From Candidatus Zhuqueibacterota bacterium (GTDB taxonomy: Bacteria; Zhuqueibacterota; Zhuqueibacteria; Zhuqueibacterales; Zhuqueibacteraceae): a stretch of DNA of 39,310 nt. Position numbers and translations under genes: made by a program. The stretch lies in the NCBI GenBank assembly GCA_022616415.1, contig JAKEEU010000061.1:1-39310 (forward strand). Reading direction: 5' to 3'. Below, piece after piece: positions 24,930-34,155 of this stretch. Under the pieces are notes generated by a model. The model did not search any database. It had not been told where the DNA came from and was given only the letters and a program-made list of their open reading frames with translations. Each line of letters starts with the position of its first letter. Position 1 is the first letter of the stretch.

Positions 24930-25356
24930 AATCGCAGACGTATAATTTGCTCAAACAGACGCTATCCGCTCAAGCGTACGCTGACCCAGCCCGGATATTT
25001 CTGCAATCTCGTATTGAAAGAGATCCCCTGAATCCGGGTTTGTATCGCGATCTTGGAAGAGCTTATGCCATCTTGGCTCGCAAAGACGAGGCGATTCGCG
25101 CTGCCAGGAAGGCCGTGGAGCTGATGCCGGTCTCCGTGGACGCAATTAATGGCCCTTTTTTTTTTTTTGGAACCTGGCCGAAATATATGTGCTTGTCGGA
25201 GAATACGATGATGCCCTTGACCAACTGGCCTACTTGCAATCCATCCCATCCTACCTGACCCGTCACCCTCTCAGATCGGACCCGGTGTGGGATCCATTGC
25301 GCGAGCATCCGCGGTTCAAAGCGCTGTTGGCAAAATATTCGGAGGTTCAAAAATGA
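24930..25356 (+). pseudogene. C-terminal TPR remnant of a kinase-TPR gene, frameshifted at a 13-T run
   Basis: The reading frame before 25156 encodes TPR sequence (RIERDPLNPGLYRDLGRAYA, then DEAIRAARKAVELMP). After the run of 13 T (25156-25168) the family sequence continues in another frame: LAEIYVLVGEYDDALDQLA, then WDPLREHPRFKALLAKYSE and stop. That is the usual end of kinase-TPR proteins, as at 9600. The kinase domain, membrane helix and most TPRs are missing. Its TGA (25354-25356) overlaps the ATG of the next kinase fragment as ATGA. The frameshift may be real or a homopolymer sequencing error; the N-terminal loss is real in this sequence. Confidence 0.8.
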
Positions 25357-25676
25357 TCGGCAAAACCATCCTCCATTACAAAATCCTCGCCAAGCTCGGC
25401 GAAGGCGTCATGTCTTCCTTCAGTAGACAATACGATAAATTGATCCCGCATGCGGGAGGCGTGGTGTACAAAGCCGAGGATACGAAGCTCGAACGCATCG
25501 TTGCGATCAAGTTTCTCCCGCACCACATTGCCGCCAATGCCGAGGAACGCGAGCGTTTTAAAATTGAAGCGAAAGCCGCAGCGGCGTTGAACCATCCCAA
25601 CATCGCGCCGATTTACGCCATCGAGGAAGTCGATGGTGAGATGCTTAAGGGCAAGTTGTTCATCGAGAGATGGTAA
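25353..25676 (+). pseudogene. Kinase 5' fragment with a 45-bp insertion in the glycine loop
   Basis: 107 codons starting [18 protein letters not shown]. At residue 19 the loop GMGVVY is replaced by a longer stretch (VMSSFSRQYDKLIPHAGGVVY), a net in-frame gain of 15 residues that would destroy nucleotide binding. The inserted DNA holds the perfect palindrome CCCGCATGCGGG (25445-25456). Family sequence resumes (YKAEDTKLERIVAIKFL) up to AIEEVDGEM, then diverges and stops. No catalytic loop is present. It belongs to the second kinase subfamily of the window, with the signature LPHHIAANAEERERF. Confidence 0.85.
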
Positions 25677-25730
25677 CACTCTCGGACTGAAGTTGAAAAA
25701 CTTTATATAGAAAGCATTTTGATATAACCA

Positions 25731-25758
25731 GAGCTTTGAGTAATTTTACTCAAAGCTC
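25731..25758. promoter_or_regulatory. Perfect palindrome ahead of the ATPase gene, probable operator
   Basis: GAGCTTTGAGTAA, two bases, then its exact complement, in an AT-rich stretch 21 bp before the ATPase start. A further GAGTAAT copy lies at 25760-25766. A dyad at this place suggests a repressor site. Confidence 0.55.
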
Positions 25759-25779
25759 CGAGTAATCTGGAATACTACA

Positions 25780-26979
25780 ATGCAACCACTTGTATTTAAG
25801 AGAGAAATCACTGGACAGCTTATGTCGCGATTGGCCGAGACTCGACGCTTTATTCAGGTCGTAACCGGGCCTCGGCAGGTCGGGAAAACGACTGCCGTCC
25901 ATCAAGTTTTGGAAGAATGGCGCGGGCCTTCTCACTACTCCACGGCAGATTTGCCGGCGCCACCGCAACCGGCTTGGATCGAGCAACAGTGGGAGACCGC
26001 TCGTTTGCGCGCAAAAGGGCGTCAGCCGGTCGTGCTCGTTCTCGACGAAGTACAAAAAGTGAGCCGGTGGTCGGAAATAGTGAAGCGTCTTTGGGATGAA
26101 GACACGCGCCATCGCAGAGACATTCGTGTGATTCTCCTCGGCTCTTCGGCACTGTTGGTTCAGGCCGGGCTGACAGAAAGCTTGGCGGGACGATTCGAGC
26201 TGCTGCACGCCACGCATTGGACGCTTAAAGAATGTGAAGCTTGTTTCGGTTGGGATCTCGATAAGTACATCTATTTCGGCGGTTATCCGAGCGCCGCGCC
26301 CTTGGTTGATACGGAGGAGCGCTGGGCGAAATACATTCGTGATGCATTGATTGAAACCACCTTGAGCAAGGATATTCTTCTGCTCAATCGCGTCGAGAAA
26401 CCGGCTTTGTTGCGCCAGCTTTTTATGCTGACCGCTGAAAATTCCGGCCAGATCGTCTCTTATCAAAAATTGATGGGACAGCTTTTTGATGCCGGCAATA
26501 CCACGACTTTGGCGCATTATCAAACTCTTTTGGAAGGCGCGCGTTTGATTTGGGGTTTGCCCAAGTGGCACGGACAAGCCATACAACGGCGTGCTTCCAG
26601 TCCGAAATGGATCGTGTTGAACACCGCGCTGATAACGGCGATTGCCGGATTGAGTTTTTCCGAATGGCGGAGCGATACGGCGCGCTGGGGACGATTGGTC
26701 GAAACCGCCGTCGGCGCGCATTTAATCAACACCGCCTTGGGCACCGGCATTGAAATTTATTACTGGCGCGATCGTGACAAGGAAGTCGACTTTGTTTTGA
26801 AACAAGGGAGTAAACTGCTCGCCATCGAAGTGAAAAGCGGTTTGTTCAAAGGTAAACGCGCGGGTTTATCAGCCTTTGTGCAACGCTTTCCCAAGGCACG
26901 CACGCTGCTGGTGGGAAAAGAAGGAATTCCAGTCGAGGAGTTTTTGAGTCAAAACCTTTCTCATTGGTTAAAGCAATGA
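25780..26979 (+). CDS. AAA_14/DUF4143 ATP-binding protein
   Basis: 399 residues. Walker [11 protein letters not shown] (about 29-38), Walker [11 protein letters not shown], a sensor-like LLGSSALLV, then the YIYFGGYP motif typical of the AAA_14 family. The C-terminal DUF4143 has a nuclease-like segment ([14 protein letters not shown], then LLAIEVKSG), resembling the restriction-endonuclease fold with D and ExK residues. These proteins are widespread accessory genes of unsettled function, often in defence or mobile contexts. It starts just after a truncated kinase and has its own palindromic control region. Its TGA overlaps the ATG of the next kinase fragment as ATGA (26976-26979), so the cassette's right border lies at or very near the kinase start codon. 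Confidence 0.9.
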   Translation: MQPLVFKREITGQLMSRLAETRRFIQVVTGPRQVGKTTAVHQVLEEWRGPSHYSTADLPAPPQPAWIEQQWETARLRAKGRQPVVLVLDEVQKVSRWSEIVKRLWDEDTRHRRDIRVILLGSSALLVQAGLTESLAGRFELLHATHWTLKECEACFGWDLDKYIYFGGYPSAAPLVDTEERWAKYIRDALIETTLSKDILLLNRVEKPALLRQLFMLTAENSGQIVSYQKLMGQLFDAGNTTTLAHYQTLLEGARLIWGLPKWHGQAIQRRASSPKWIVLNTALITAIAGLSFSEWRSDTARWGRLVETAVGAHLINTALGTGIEIYYWRDRDKEVDFVLKQGSKLLAIEVKSGLFKGKRAGLSAFVQRFPKARTLLVGKEGIPVEEFLSQNLSHWLKQ

Positions 26980-27065
26980 TCGGTAAAACCATTCTCCATT
27001 ACAGAATCGTTGAAAAGCTCGGTGAAGGCGGCATGGGCGTGGTCTACAAAGCCGAGGACACCAAA
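26976..27065 (+). pseudogene. Kinase 5' fragment, first 30 codons
   Basis: [19 protein letters not shown] continuing to YKAEDTK, then an abrupt change at 27066 into the 3' end of the antiparallel antitoxin gene. The start codon overlaps the stop of the ATPase gene. Confidence 0.88.
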
Positions 27066-27382
27066 GCTTCCGGCGAAGCAATAATCCTTGCCAAATCTTG
27101 CTTCGTTGCGCCCAAGACTAATAACGACTGTATCAGATTGTCAAGGGAAACAGACGCGTCTCCAGTTTCCATTTTGGCTACGCGAGCCTGGTTCGATTTT
27201 AGCAGTTTCGCTAATTCAACTTGGTTTAGCTTTTTCCTCTGCCGGCGCTTTTTTAAATTTTCACTCAACATCAACTTCAGTTCAATATATTCAACCTCTG
27301 CCGGAGTCAATCCCAAAAATTCTTGGGCAGTGCCTACTTTCCAACCCTTTTCCTCCAAGCGCTTTTTCTTTTTATTTTCCAT
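27044..27382 (-). CDS. XRE-family antitoxin (partner of Gp49-like toxin)
   Basis: 112 residues, starting [22 protein letters not shown] with [17 protein letters not shown], the standard opening of the XRE antitoxins paired with Gp49/HigB-like toxins. The helix-turn-helix is at about 45-95 ([41 protein letters not shown]). Family members usually end near LARIIA. Here the gene continues SPEA and then LVSSAL, and the last six codons and the stop are antisense kinase sequence (27044-27064). The stop is therefore supplied by the kinase fragment. The toxin gene lies upstream, 14 bp away. The antitoxin may still be functional although its toxin is deleted. Confidence 0.85.
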   Translation of the reverse strand: MENKKKKRLEEKGWKVGTAQEFLGLTPAEVEYIELKLMLSENLKKRRQRKKLNQVELAKLLKSNQARVAKMETGDASVSLDNLIQSLLVLGATKQDLARIIASPEALVSSAL

Positions 27383-27396
27383 ACAGGTTTCATCTC

Positions 27397-27567
27397 TTAG
27401 TGCGAATCCGTATCGTACTGTTTCAAGCGTTGTTTGCACGCGTTAATAACTTCTTTGGGTGTCTTATTCGTTTTTTTCGCAAAAACTTCCAATCTGGCGC
27501 TTTGCGAAAATGGGGGCGTTTCGATTTCGCCGTGAAGCCAGGCCAGCGGTTTGTCATCTGAGTTCAT
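27397..27567 (-). pseudogene. Gp49/HigB-like toxin with internal in-frame deletion
   Basis: 56 codons. The N-terminus (DDKPLAWLHGEIETPPFSQSARLE) and the C-terminus ([27 protein letters not shown]) both match the phage-derived Gp49-like/HigB toxin family. The catalytic middle, about 55-60 residues with the PMPSIG and HELR motifs, is missing. The two halves meet at a shared Leu-Glu (TTGGAA), present at both ends in the intact family, so the loss is explained by deletion between short direct repeats. The remaining peptide should not be toxic. It is the first gene of the pair, 14 bp before the antitoxin start. It is too short for a 60-residue ORF cutoff. Confidence 0.82.
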
Positions 27568-27623
27568 TCGCTACATGGCGTATTAGCCAAAAGGCATTTG
27601 ACAAAAATAAGTTGCTTTTTCAT

Positions 27624-27640
27624 GAAAATAGGTTATTTTC
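27624..27640. promoter_or_regulatory. Palindrome upstream of the toxin-antitoxin pair
   Basis: GAAAATA, three bases, TATTTTC: a perfect 7-bp dyad 57 bp upstream of the minus-strand toxin start. It is a plausible autoregulatory operator for the XRE antitoxin; a matching promoter was not clear. Confidence 0.35.
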
Positions 27641-27778
27641 AAATAGATTTCGACACCCGCTTCAAATTGCCCTTTGCTTATTCTACCGTCAAAGTGATAT
27701 AGGACTTTACAAAAAAATACCCCAAAAGTCAACTGAGAAATGCGGGAAATGCAGGAATTTTAGTTGCTGGAATTGACC

Positions 27779-27814
27779 ATGATCGGCAAAACCATTTTGC
27801 ACTACAAAATCCTC
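27779..27814 (+). pseudogene. Kinase 5' fragment, first 12 codons
   Basis: [12 protein letters not shown] only. At about 27815 the sequence joins, in a different frame, the middle of a TolB-like propeller, so the kinase domain and membrane helix have been lost. The break follows the HYKIL codons, as at 7243. Confidence 0.8.
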
Positions 27815-27815
27815 A

Positions 27816-28894
27816 AAAGAAAAAAGGCGATTGACCGCGCCTCCGCAAAATCTGTTTTATGGTGATGCAGGTGCTACATTCTCCGATGATGGTCAGACGT
27901 TGTTATTTATCAGACGCACTTCCCTGGGGATTGACGATCTTTATTCTCTTTAACGCACTGATGCATTTTTACCTGCCGGTGAAGCAAAACGACTGACGGC
28001 CGACCAGCGATTAATCACAGTTGCCGTTTTTGCTCCTGGAGGGGAAGAAATTATTTACGCCACCGGTCCCTTTTATTATGATTTGAATCTGTGGAGAATT
28101 CGCTTAACCGGGTCTGACCGTAGCCCGCAAACGATCAGTGATATTAGTATCGAATCGACATTTGCACTATCCTCACAAGGAGACCGTCTCGTCTATCCGC
28201 AAGGCGGAGGAGAAAGCAATATCTGGCGGTTCGAAGTGCCCGGTACTGAGACAGCCAGCATTCGCCCTACAAAATTTATCACCTCTACCCGTAATGATTT
28301 TCTGCCCCAATATTCCCCCAACGGCGATAAAATTGCATTTACCTCCAACCGATCCGGAAGTGTCGAAGTTTGGGTGTGCGATAGTGATGGCTCAAATCTC
28401 CTCAAACTAACATCCTTTGGCGGGCCAGTGTGCGGTACCCCCCGCTGGTCACCGGATGGAAGACAGCTTGTGTTGGACTCCCGTGTGGAGGGGCAAAGCG
28501 AGATTTATACGATGAGTGCCAATGGGGGAAAACTGAAAAGATTGACAACCCACCCTGCCGATGATATGGTGCCAAGCTGGTCGCGTGATGGAAATTGGAT
28601 CTATTTTGCTTCGAGCCGAAGTGGGATGCTGCAAGTATGGAAAATACCGGCGAATGGTGGAGAAGCCGCGCAGGTAACTCAAGGTGGCGGCGCGGCGGCT
28701 TTTGAATCACCGGATGGCGAATGGGTCTATTATGCAAAAGAGTTGACAGAGAACGACAAAACCAGTGCCTGGAAAGTTCCTGTTGGGGGTGGAGAAGAAC
28801 ATCAGGTATTAGCTTCCCTGTCCGGCTGGTCAAAATTTGCAGTGAGGGATGAGGGCATCTATTTTACGCCGATGCCAGACCTCCATACAGGTTA
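27816..28894 (+). pseudogene. TolB/PD40-like beta-propeller remnant with internal stop
   Basis: The frame opens RRLTAPPQNLFYGDAG, hits TAA at 27951-27953, then continues in the same frame with PD40-type blades: DFLPQYSPNGDKIAFTSNRSG, GTPRWSPDGRQLVLDSR, MVPSWSRDGNWIYFASS. Such propellers are the extracytoplasmic tails of Ser/Thr kinases or CadC-like regulators, so this is probably the tail of a kinase whose middle was deleted. The longest open part starts at TTG 28083. At 28894/28895 it is cut by another kinase fragment and the open frame runs out of phase to 29066. The nonsense codon, lost start and lost end make function unlikely. Confidence 0.8.
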
Positions 28895-29167
28895 CATTAC
28901 AAAATCCTCGCCAAGCTCGGCGAAGGCGGCATGGGTGTGGTGTACAAAGCCGAGGATACGAAGCTCGAACGCATCGTTGCGATCAAGTTTCTCCCGCACC
29001 ACATCGCGGCCAATGCTGAGGAACGCGAGCGTTTTAAGATTGAAGCGAAAGCTGCGGCGGCGCTGAATCATCCCAACATCGCCACGATTCACGCCATCGA
29101 AAAAGTCGATGACGACACGTTCATCGTAATGGAATTTATTAGAAAAAAGTCCGTAGGGAAAGAATGA
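28895..29167 (+). pseudogene. Kinase fragment lacking its start, codons 8 to about 88
   Basis: Homology begins exactly at the HYKIL codons (28895), missing the first seven. It continues through [20 protein letters not shown], the catalytic Lys and NHPNIATIHAIEKVDDDTFIVMEF, and breaks at about 29140 before a stop at 29165-29167. Only the N-lobe is present. The 5' side is joined to the propeller remnant; the 3' side abuts the convergent vapC gene, whose stop codon starts at the next base. Confidence 0.85.
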
Positions 29168-29608
29168 TTAGGGTGAGTTTGATTCGGCACTCTCGGATTT
29201 TAACAAAGCCAGGAATTCGTCCGGAGTCAGAATCTGCAAAAGGTTGGTGGGATAATCTTTTTTGTTGCGCGTGATGAAATAATCGCTTTTCACTTCCAAG
29301 GCGGAGTAGTACTGCATGGCATCTTCGAAATCGCGAATATCGGAGCTCAAAGCCGAGTCAACGACTTTCTCCAGCAGTGGCGCGGTTTTCAGCACGATGC
29401 GAACCTTTTTCAAAATCGCAATCGCCTTGTCTCGATCCAGCTCTTTTTTGAGCAGATAAAACAAGATCGGATAACTCAAAGCGCCGAGCCAGCCCTTGAA
29501 TTGTTTGGTCTCAGCAAGGCTGAACATCTGCGCCGAGGAGGCATAAAATGGCTCTCGTTTGAGAAAAATATCCAGGATGACGTTGATGTCAAAGAAAATG
29601 GTTTTCAA
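29168..29608 (-). CDS. vapC: PIN-domain toxin (VapC-like ribonuclease)
   Basis: 146 residues. PIN-domain acidic residues are visible: Asp7 in FFDINVILD, the cluster Asp93/Glu95/Asp96 in DFEDAMQYYSA, and Asp118 in FITRNKKDY. The product should be a magnesium-dependent RNase held in check by the upstream antitoxin. The coding start overlaps the vapB stop by four bases (ATGA), the usual coupling. The gene is complete and shows no damage, unlike the other toxin-antitoxin pair here. It sits convergent to the kinase fragments. Confidence 0.88.
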   Translation of the reverse strand: MKTIFFDINVILDIFLKREPFYASSAQMFSLAETKQFKGWLGALSYPILFYLLKKELDRDKAIAILKKVRIVLKTAPLLEKVVDSALSSDIRDFEDAMQYYSALEVKSDYFITRNKKDYPTNLLQILTPDEFLALLKSESAESNSP

Positions 29609-29868
29609 AGATATTTTTCCTCGAGATAGTCGTGATACTCTTTTTGCAAATCTTTGCGGCGAGAAGCCTTCTGAAGAACGCCGGTAATCTCCGAAAGTAT
29701 CGGCGTCGGCTCAATCCCCGTCCTGTTTTTGGCGGAATGGGTTTTAACCGATATTAGCCGAAGATAATCGGCAACCAGTTTGGACAGGCTGACGCCCTGC
29801 TTCTGCGCGTATTTCTTTGCGGCATGGATGATATTTTCGTCCATTCGCAACGTGAGTTTAGTTTCCAT
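29605..29868 (-). CDS. vapB: VapB-type/DUF6364 antitoxin
   Basis: 87 residues. The N-terminus (TKLTLRMDENIIHAAKKYAQKQGVSLSKLV) is a ribbon-helix-helix DNA-binding motif as in DUF6364 antitoxins. The C-terminal part (LQKASRRKDLQKEYHDYLEEKY) would wrap the toxin. AGGAAG precedes the ATG. It is expressed from the promoter/operator at 29884-29916. Confidence 0.85.
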   Translation of the reverse strand: METKLTLRMDENIIHAAKKYAQKQGVSLSKLVADYLRLISVKTHSAKNRTGIEPTPILSEITGVLQKASRRKDLQKEYHDYLEEKYL

Positions 29869-29883
29869 TTTTTCTTCCTATAG

Positions 29884-29916
29884 TTGACGTATAAAATATA
29901 CGCCGGTATACGTCAA
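29884..29916 (-). promoter_or_regulatory. vapBC promoter within a palindromic operator
   Basis: TTGACGTATA (29884-29893) is the exact complement of TATACGTCAA (29907-29916). On the minus strand TTGACG (29911-29916), 17 bp and TATACG (29888-29893) form a promoter buried in the dyad, as expected for antitoxin autoregulation. Confidence 0.6.
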
Positions 29917-29934
29917 AAAACAAGGATAAATTTC

Positions 29935-30714
29935 ATGATCGACAAAACCATTCTCCACTACAAAATCATCGCCAAGCTCGGCGAAGGCGGCATGGGCGTG
30001 GTGTACAAAGCCGAGGATACAAAGCTCGAACGCGTCGTTGCGATCAAGTTTCTTCCGCACCACATCGCGGCCAATGCTGAGGAACGCGAGCGTTTTAAAA
30101 TTGAAGCGAAAGCGGCGGCGGCGCTCAACCATCCCAACAGCGCCACGATTTATGCTATCGAAGAAGTCGATGATCAGATGTTCATCGTGATGGAATATAT
30201 CGATGGCAAAGAATTGCGGGAGATCATCAAATCCGAAATCCCAAATCCGCAATCCGCAATCGAATACGCCACGCAAATTGCCGAAGGTTTGAAAGCTGCG
30301 CACGCCAAAGGCGTCACCCACCGCGGCATCAAATCAAGCAACATTATGGTGACAGAAAGCGGCCAAGTGAAGATCATGGACTTCGGGCTGGCGAAGATCG
30401 CAGGCGGAGCGCAACTCACGAAAGATCATTCCACTCTCGGCACGGCGGCATACATGTCGCCGGAGCAGGCGCGAGGTGAGCCGGTGGATCATCGCACCGA
30501 TATTTGGGCATTTGGCGTGGTGCTGTATGAAATGCTCACCGGGCAATTGCCGTTTCGCGGCGAGTACGAGCAGGCGCGACTGGCAAATACCGCGACCGTC
30601 AACCCTGAGGCGCACGAGGCCTATCTCAAGGGACAGTTCCATCTGATGAAATATACAAAAGCGGGGTTTGGGCTGATTGGCAAGCGGGGAAAGCTGGCGT
30701 CTTGTTCACCTTAG
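29935..30714 (+). pseudogene. Chimeric Ser/Thr kinase remnant with HRD to HRG change
   Basis: 259 codons. The kinase domain is nearly complete: [13 protein letters not shown], Lys38, Glu57, MDFGLAK, SPEQARGE, HRTDIWAFGVVLYEML. The catalytic loop reads HRGIKSSN, with the proton-acceptor Asp changed to Gly131 and Pro-Ala to Ser-Ser, so phosphotransfer should be lost. After GEYEQA the protein jumps directly to the linker before the TPRs (VNPEAHEAYLKGQFHLMKYT), meaning an in-frame loss of the domain end, membrane helix and TolB-like part. At about 30660 it leaves kinase-type sequence altogether and runs out of frame over the start of the sensor gene. There are at least two deletions and one inactivating substitution. 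Confidence 0.85.
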
Positions 30715-31823
30715 AGGGGGAGTCGCTGATAGAATATTATGAGTCCATTTCCGCATCGACTGCTCTTCCCACGTCGGTCGTCGATGAAGTCTTAGCCACG
30801 ACCTCAGTAGAGTATCATTACAATGCCACTTTCCAGCATGGGACCATCGCCGCCGTCTTTCACGAGCCGCCCGAGGAGACTGTGCAGTTACTCTTGCAAC
30901 GCTTCGCCCGTGTCTTCGAGCAAACCTACACCCGCTTTCTCGATTTGAAGCAAGCCGAAGCGCAAGCCCGCGAGGCGCAGATCGAAGCGGCTCTCGAACG
31001 CGTGCGCAGCCGCGCGATGGCCATGCATGAAAGTAATGAACTGGAACAGGTCGTTGCGATTATGTTTGAGCAACTCAGTAACCTTGGCTTCGAAATGAAT
31101 TTGACAAATGTGTCGATTATAGACAAAAACACTGGGGACTGTGTCATGTGGGCTACCGCCAAACGACCGGATGGGACGACGGTATGTCGCAGTAATAAAA
31201 TTCCTTATATAGACCATCCGTGTTACGCCAGGGGATTTGAGGCCTGGATAGCGGGAGAAGAGTTTCTTGCGCAATTTTTTTCACGAGAGGAAAAAGACAC
31301 TTTTTTGCGGTATTTTTTCGACCTTCCGCATCTTATTCCAATTGATGAGGCTCAAAAGAAATATGTTCTGGAAAGTCCGGGATGGGCACGCTCCAGTGCT
31401 TTCACAAAGCATGGTGTCCTTGAAGTTCAGAACTATCAAGCCATACCCTACTCCGAGGAAGAAAATGATATCCTGAAACGCTTCGCCCGTGTATTCGAGC
31501 AGACCTACACTCGCTTCCTCGACCTGAAAAAAGCCGAAGCCCAGGCTCGCGAAGCCCAAATCGAAACCGCGCTCGAACGTGTGCGCAGCCGCACGATGGC
31601 CATGCACGAAAGTGATGAGCTGGCTGAGGCCGCGTCTGTCCTATTTCAGCAACTGCAGGGGTTGGGGGTGCTGGCCCTGAGACGCTGTTTTATTCTCATC
31701 ATCGATGAAGTCGCATCGACAATACAACTCTGGTACACCAGTGAGCAAGGTGAATCCAACGCCACGAGCTTCACCGTCCCGGCCGAAGGACACTTTGTCA
31801 ACAAGAGGATCATCAAAGGTTGA
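30702..31823 (+). CDS. Multi-module sensor protein, first part, ended by a nonsense codon
   Basis: 373 residues from TTG 30702; family-like sequence (VWADWQAGKAG) already starts near 30663, so the true 5' end is missing. It has GAF-like sensor modules separated by a conserved coiled-coil linker (RFARVFEQTYTRFLDLKQAE, then LERVRSRAMAMHES). Two linkers lie here, at about 30893-31043 and 31478-31622. The TGA at 31821-31823 is in the same frame as the continuation at 31866. At the equivalent place other modules have Trp (HWQRQEAF, AWKEGESS), so a TGG to TGA change split one gene. The two parts form one broken gene, 30702-33995. Confidence 0.8.
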   Translation: MFTLEGESLIEYYESISASTALPTSVVDEVLATTSVEYHYNATFQHGTIAAVFHEPPEETVQLLLQRFARVFEQTYTRFLDLKQAEAQAREAQIEAALERVRSRAMAMHESNELEQVVAIMFEQLSNLGFEMNLTNVSIIDKNTGDCVMWATAKRPDGTTVCRSNKIPYIDHPCYARGFEAWIAGEEFLAQFFSREEKDTFLRYFFDLPHLIPIDEAQKKYVLESPGWARSSAFTKHGVLEVQNYQAIPYSEEENDILKRFARVFEQTYTRFLDLKKAEAQAREAQIETALERVRSRTMAMHESDELAEAASVLFQQLQGLGVLALRRCFILIIDEVASTIQLWYTSEQGESNATSFTVPAEGHFVNKRIIKG

Positions 31824-31865
31824 AAGAAACGAGAAGCATTTAGCATTGAGCTTGCGGGCGCCGAG

Positions 31866-33995
<2,130 letters not shown>

Positions 33996-34045
33996 AAGGC
34001 TTGGTTTTTACGGTTGACATTTATCCCCGATAGACATTTTGCCGC

Positions 34046-34074
34046 TTGACAGCAATTGAAATTTTTGCTAACTT
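34046..34074 (+). promoter_or_regulatory. Candidate promoter of the NtrC/NtrY-type operon
   Basis: TTGACA at 34046-34051, 17 bp, TAACTT at 34069-34074. The -35 is perfect, the -10 weak. The ATG is about 80 bp downstream. Confidence 0.5.
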
Positions 34075-34155
34075 CTCACAGCATTTAAGCCACCGTCTTG
34101 CAATTTTTCGGAAATTTCAAACGTCCAGCGCCGCAACACTTCAAATCAAATTCTC

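Larger units (their letters stand above)
24930..30714. other. Array of kinase 5'-end fragments with interleaved cassettes
   Basis: Composite region. Five plus-strand copies of one kinase subfamily's 5' end (25353, 26976, 27779, 28895, 29935) are cut off at different lengths. Between them sit an ATPase gene (plus), a toxin-deleted Gp49/XRE pair (minus), a TolB-like propeller remnant (plus) and a VapBC pair (minus). No integrase or transposase gene is in the window. Individual parts are described separately. Confidence 0.7.

Noticed and set aside
25287..25676. Longer kinase reading from 25287
   Set aside because: The extra N-terminus is the out-of-frame end of the TPR remnant; the family start is the ATG at 25353.
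27598..27626. TTGACA as a plus-strand promoter before the fragment at 27779
   Set aside because: The -10 position reads CATGAA, too far from consensus.
31821..31823. TGA read as Trp (stop-codon reassignment)
   Set aside because: TGA is the normal terminator of several intact genes here (tig, clpX, the ATPase, lon), so a nonsense mutation is simpler.
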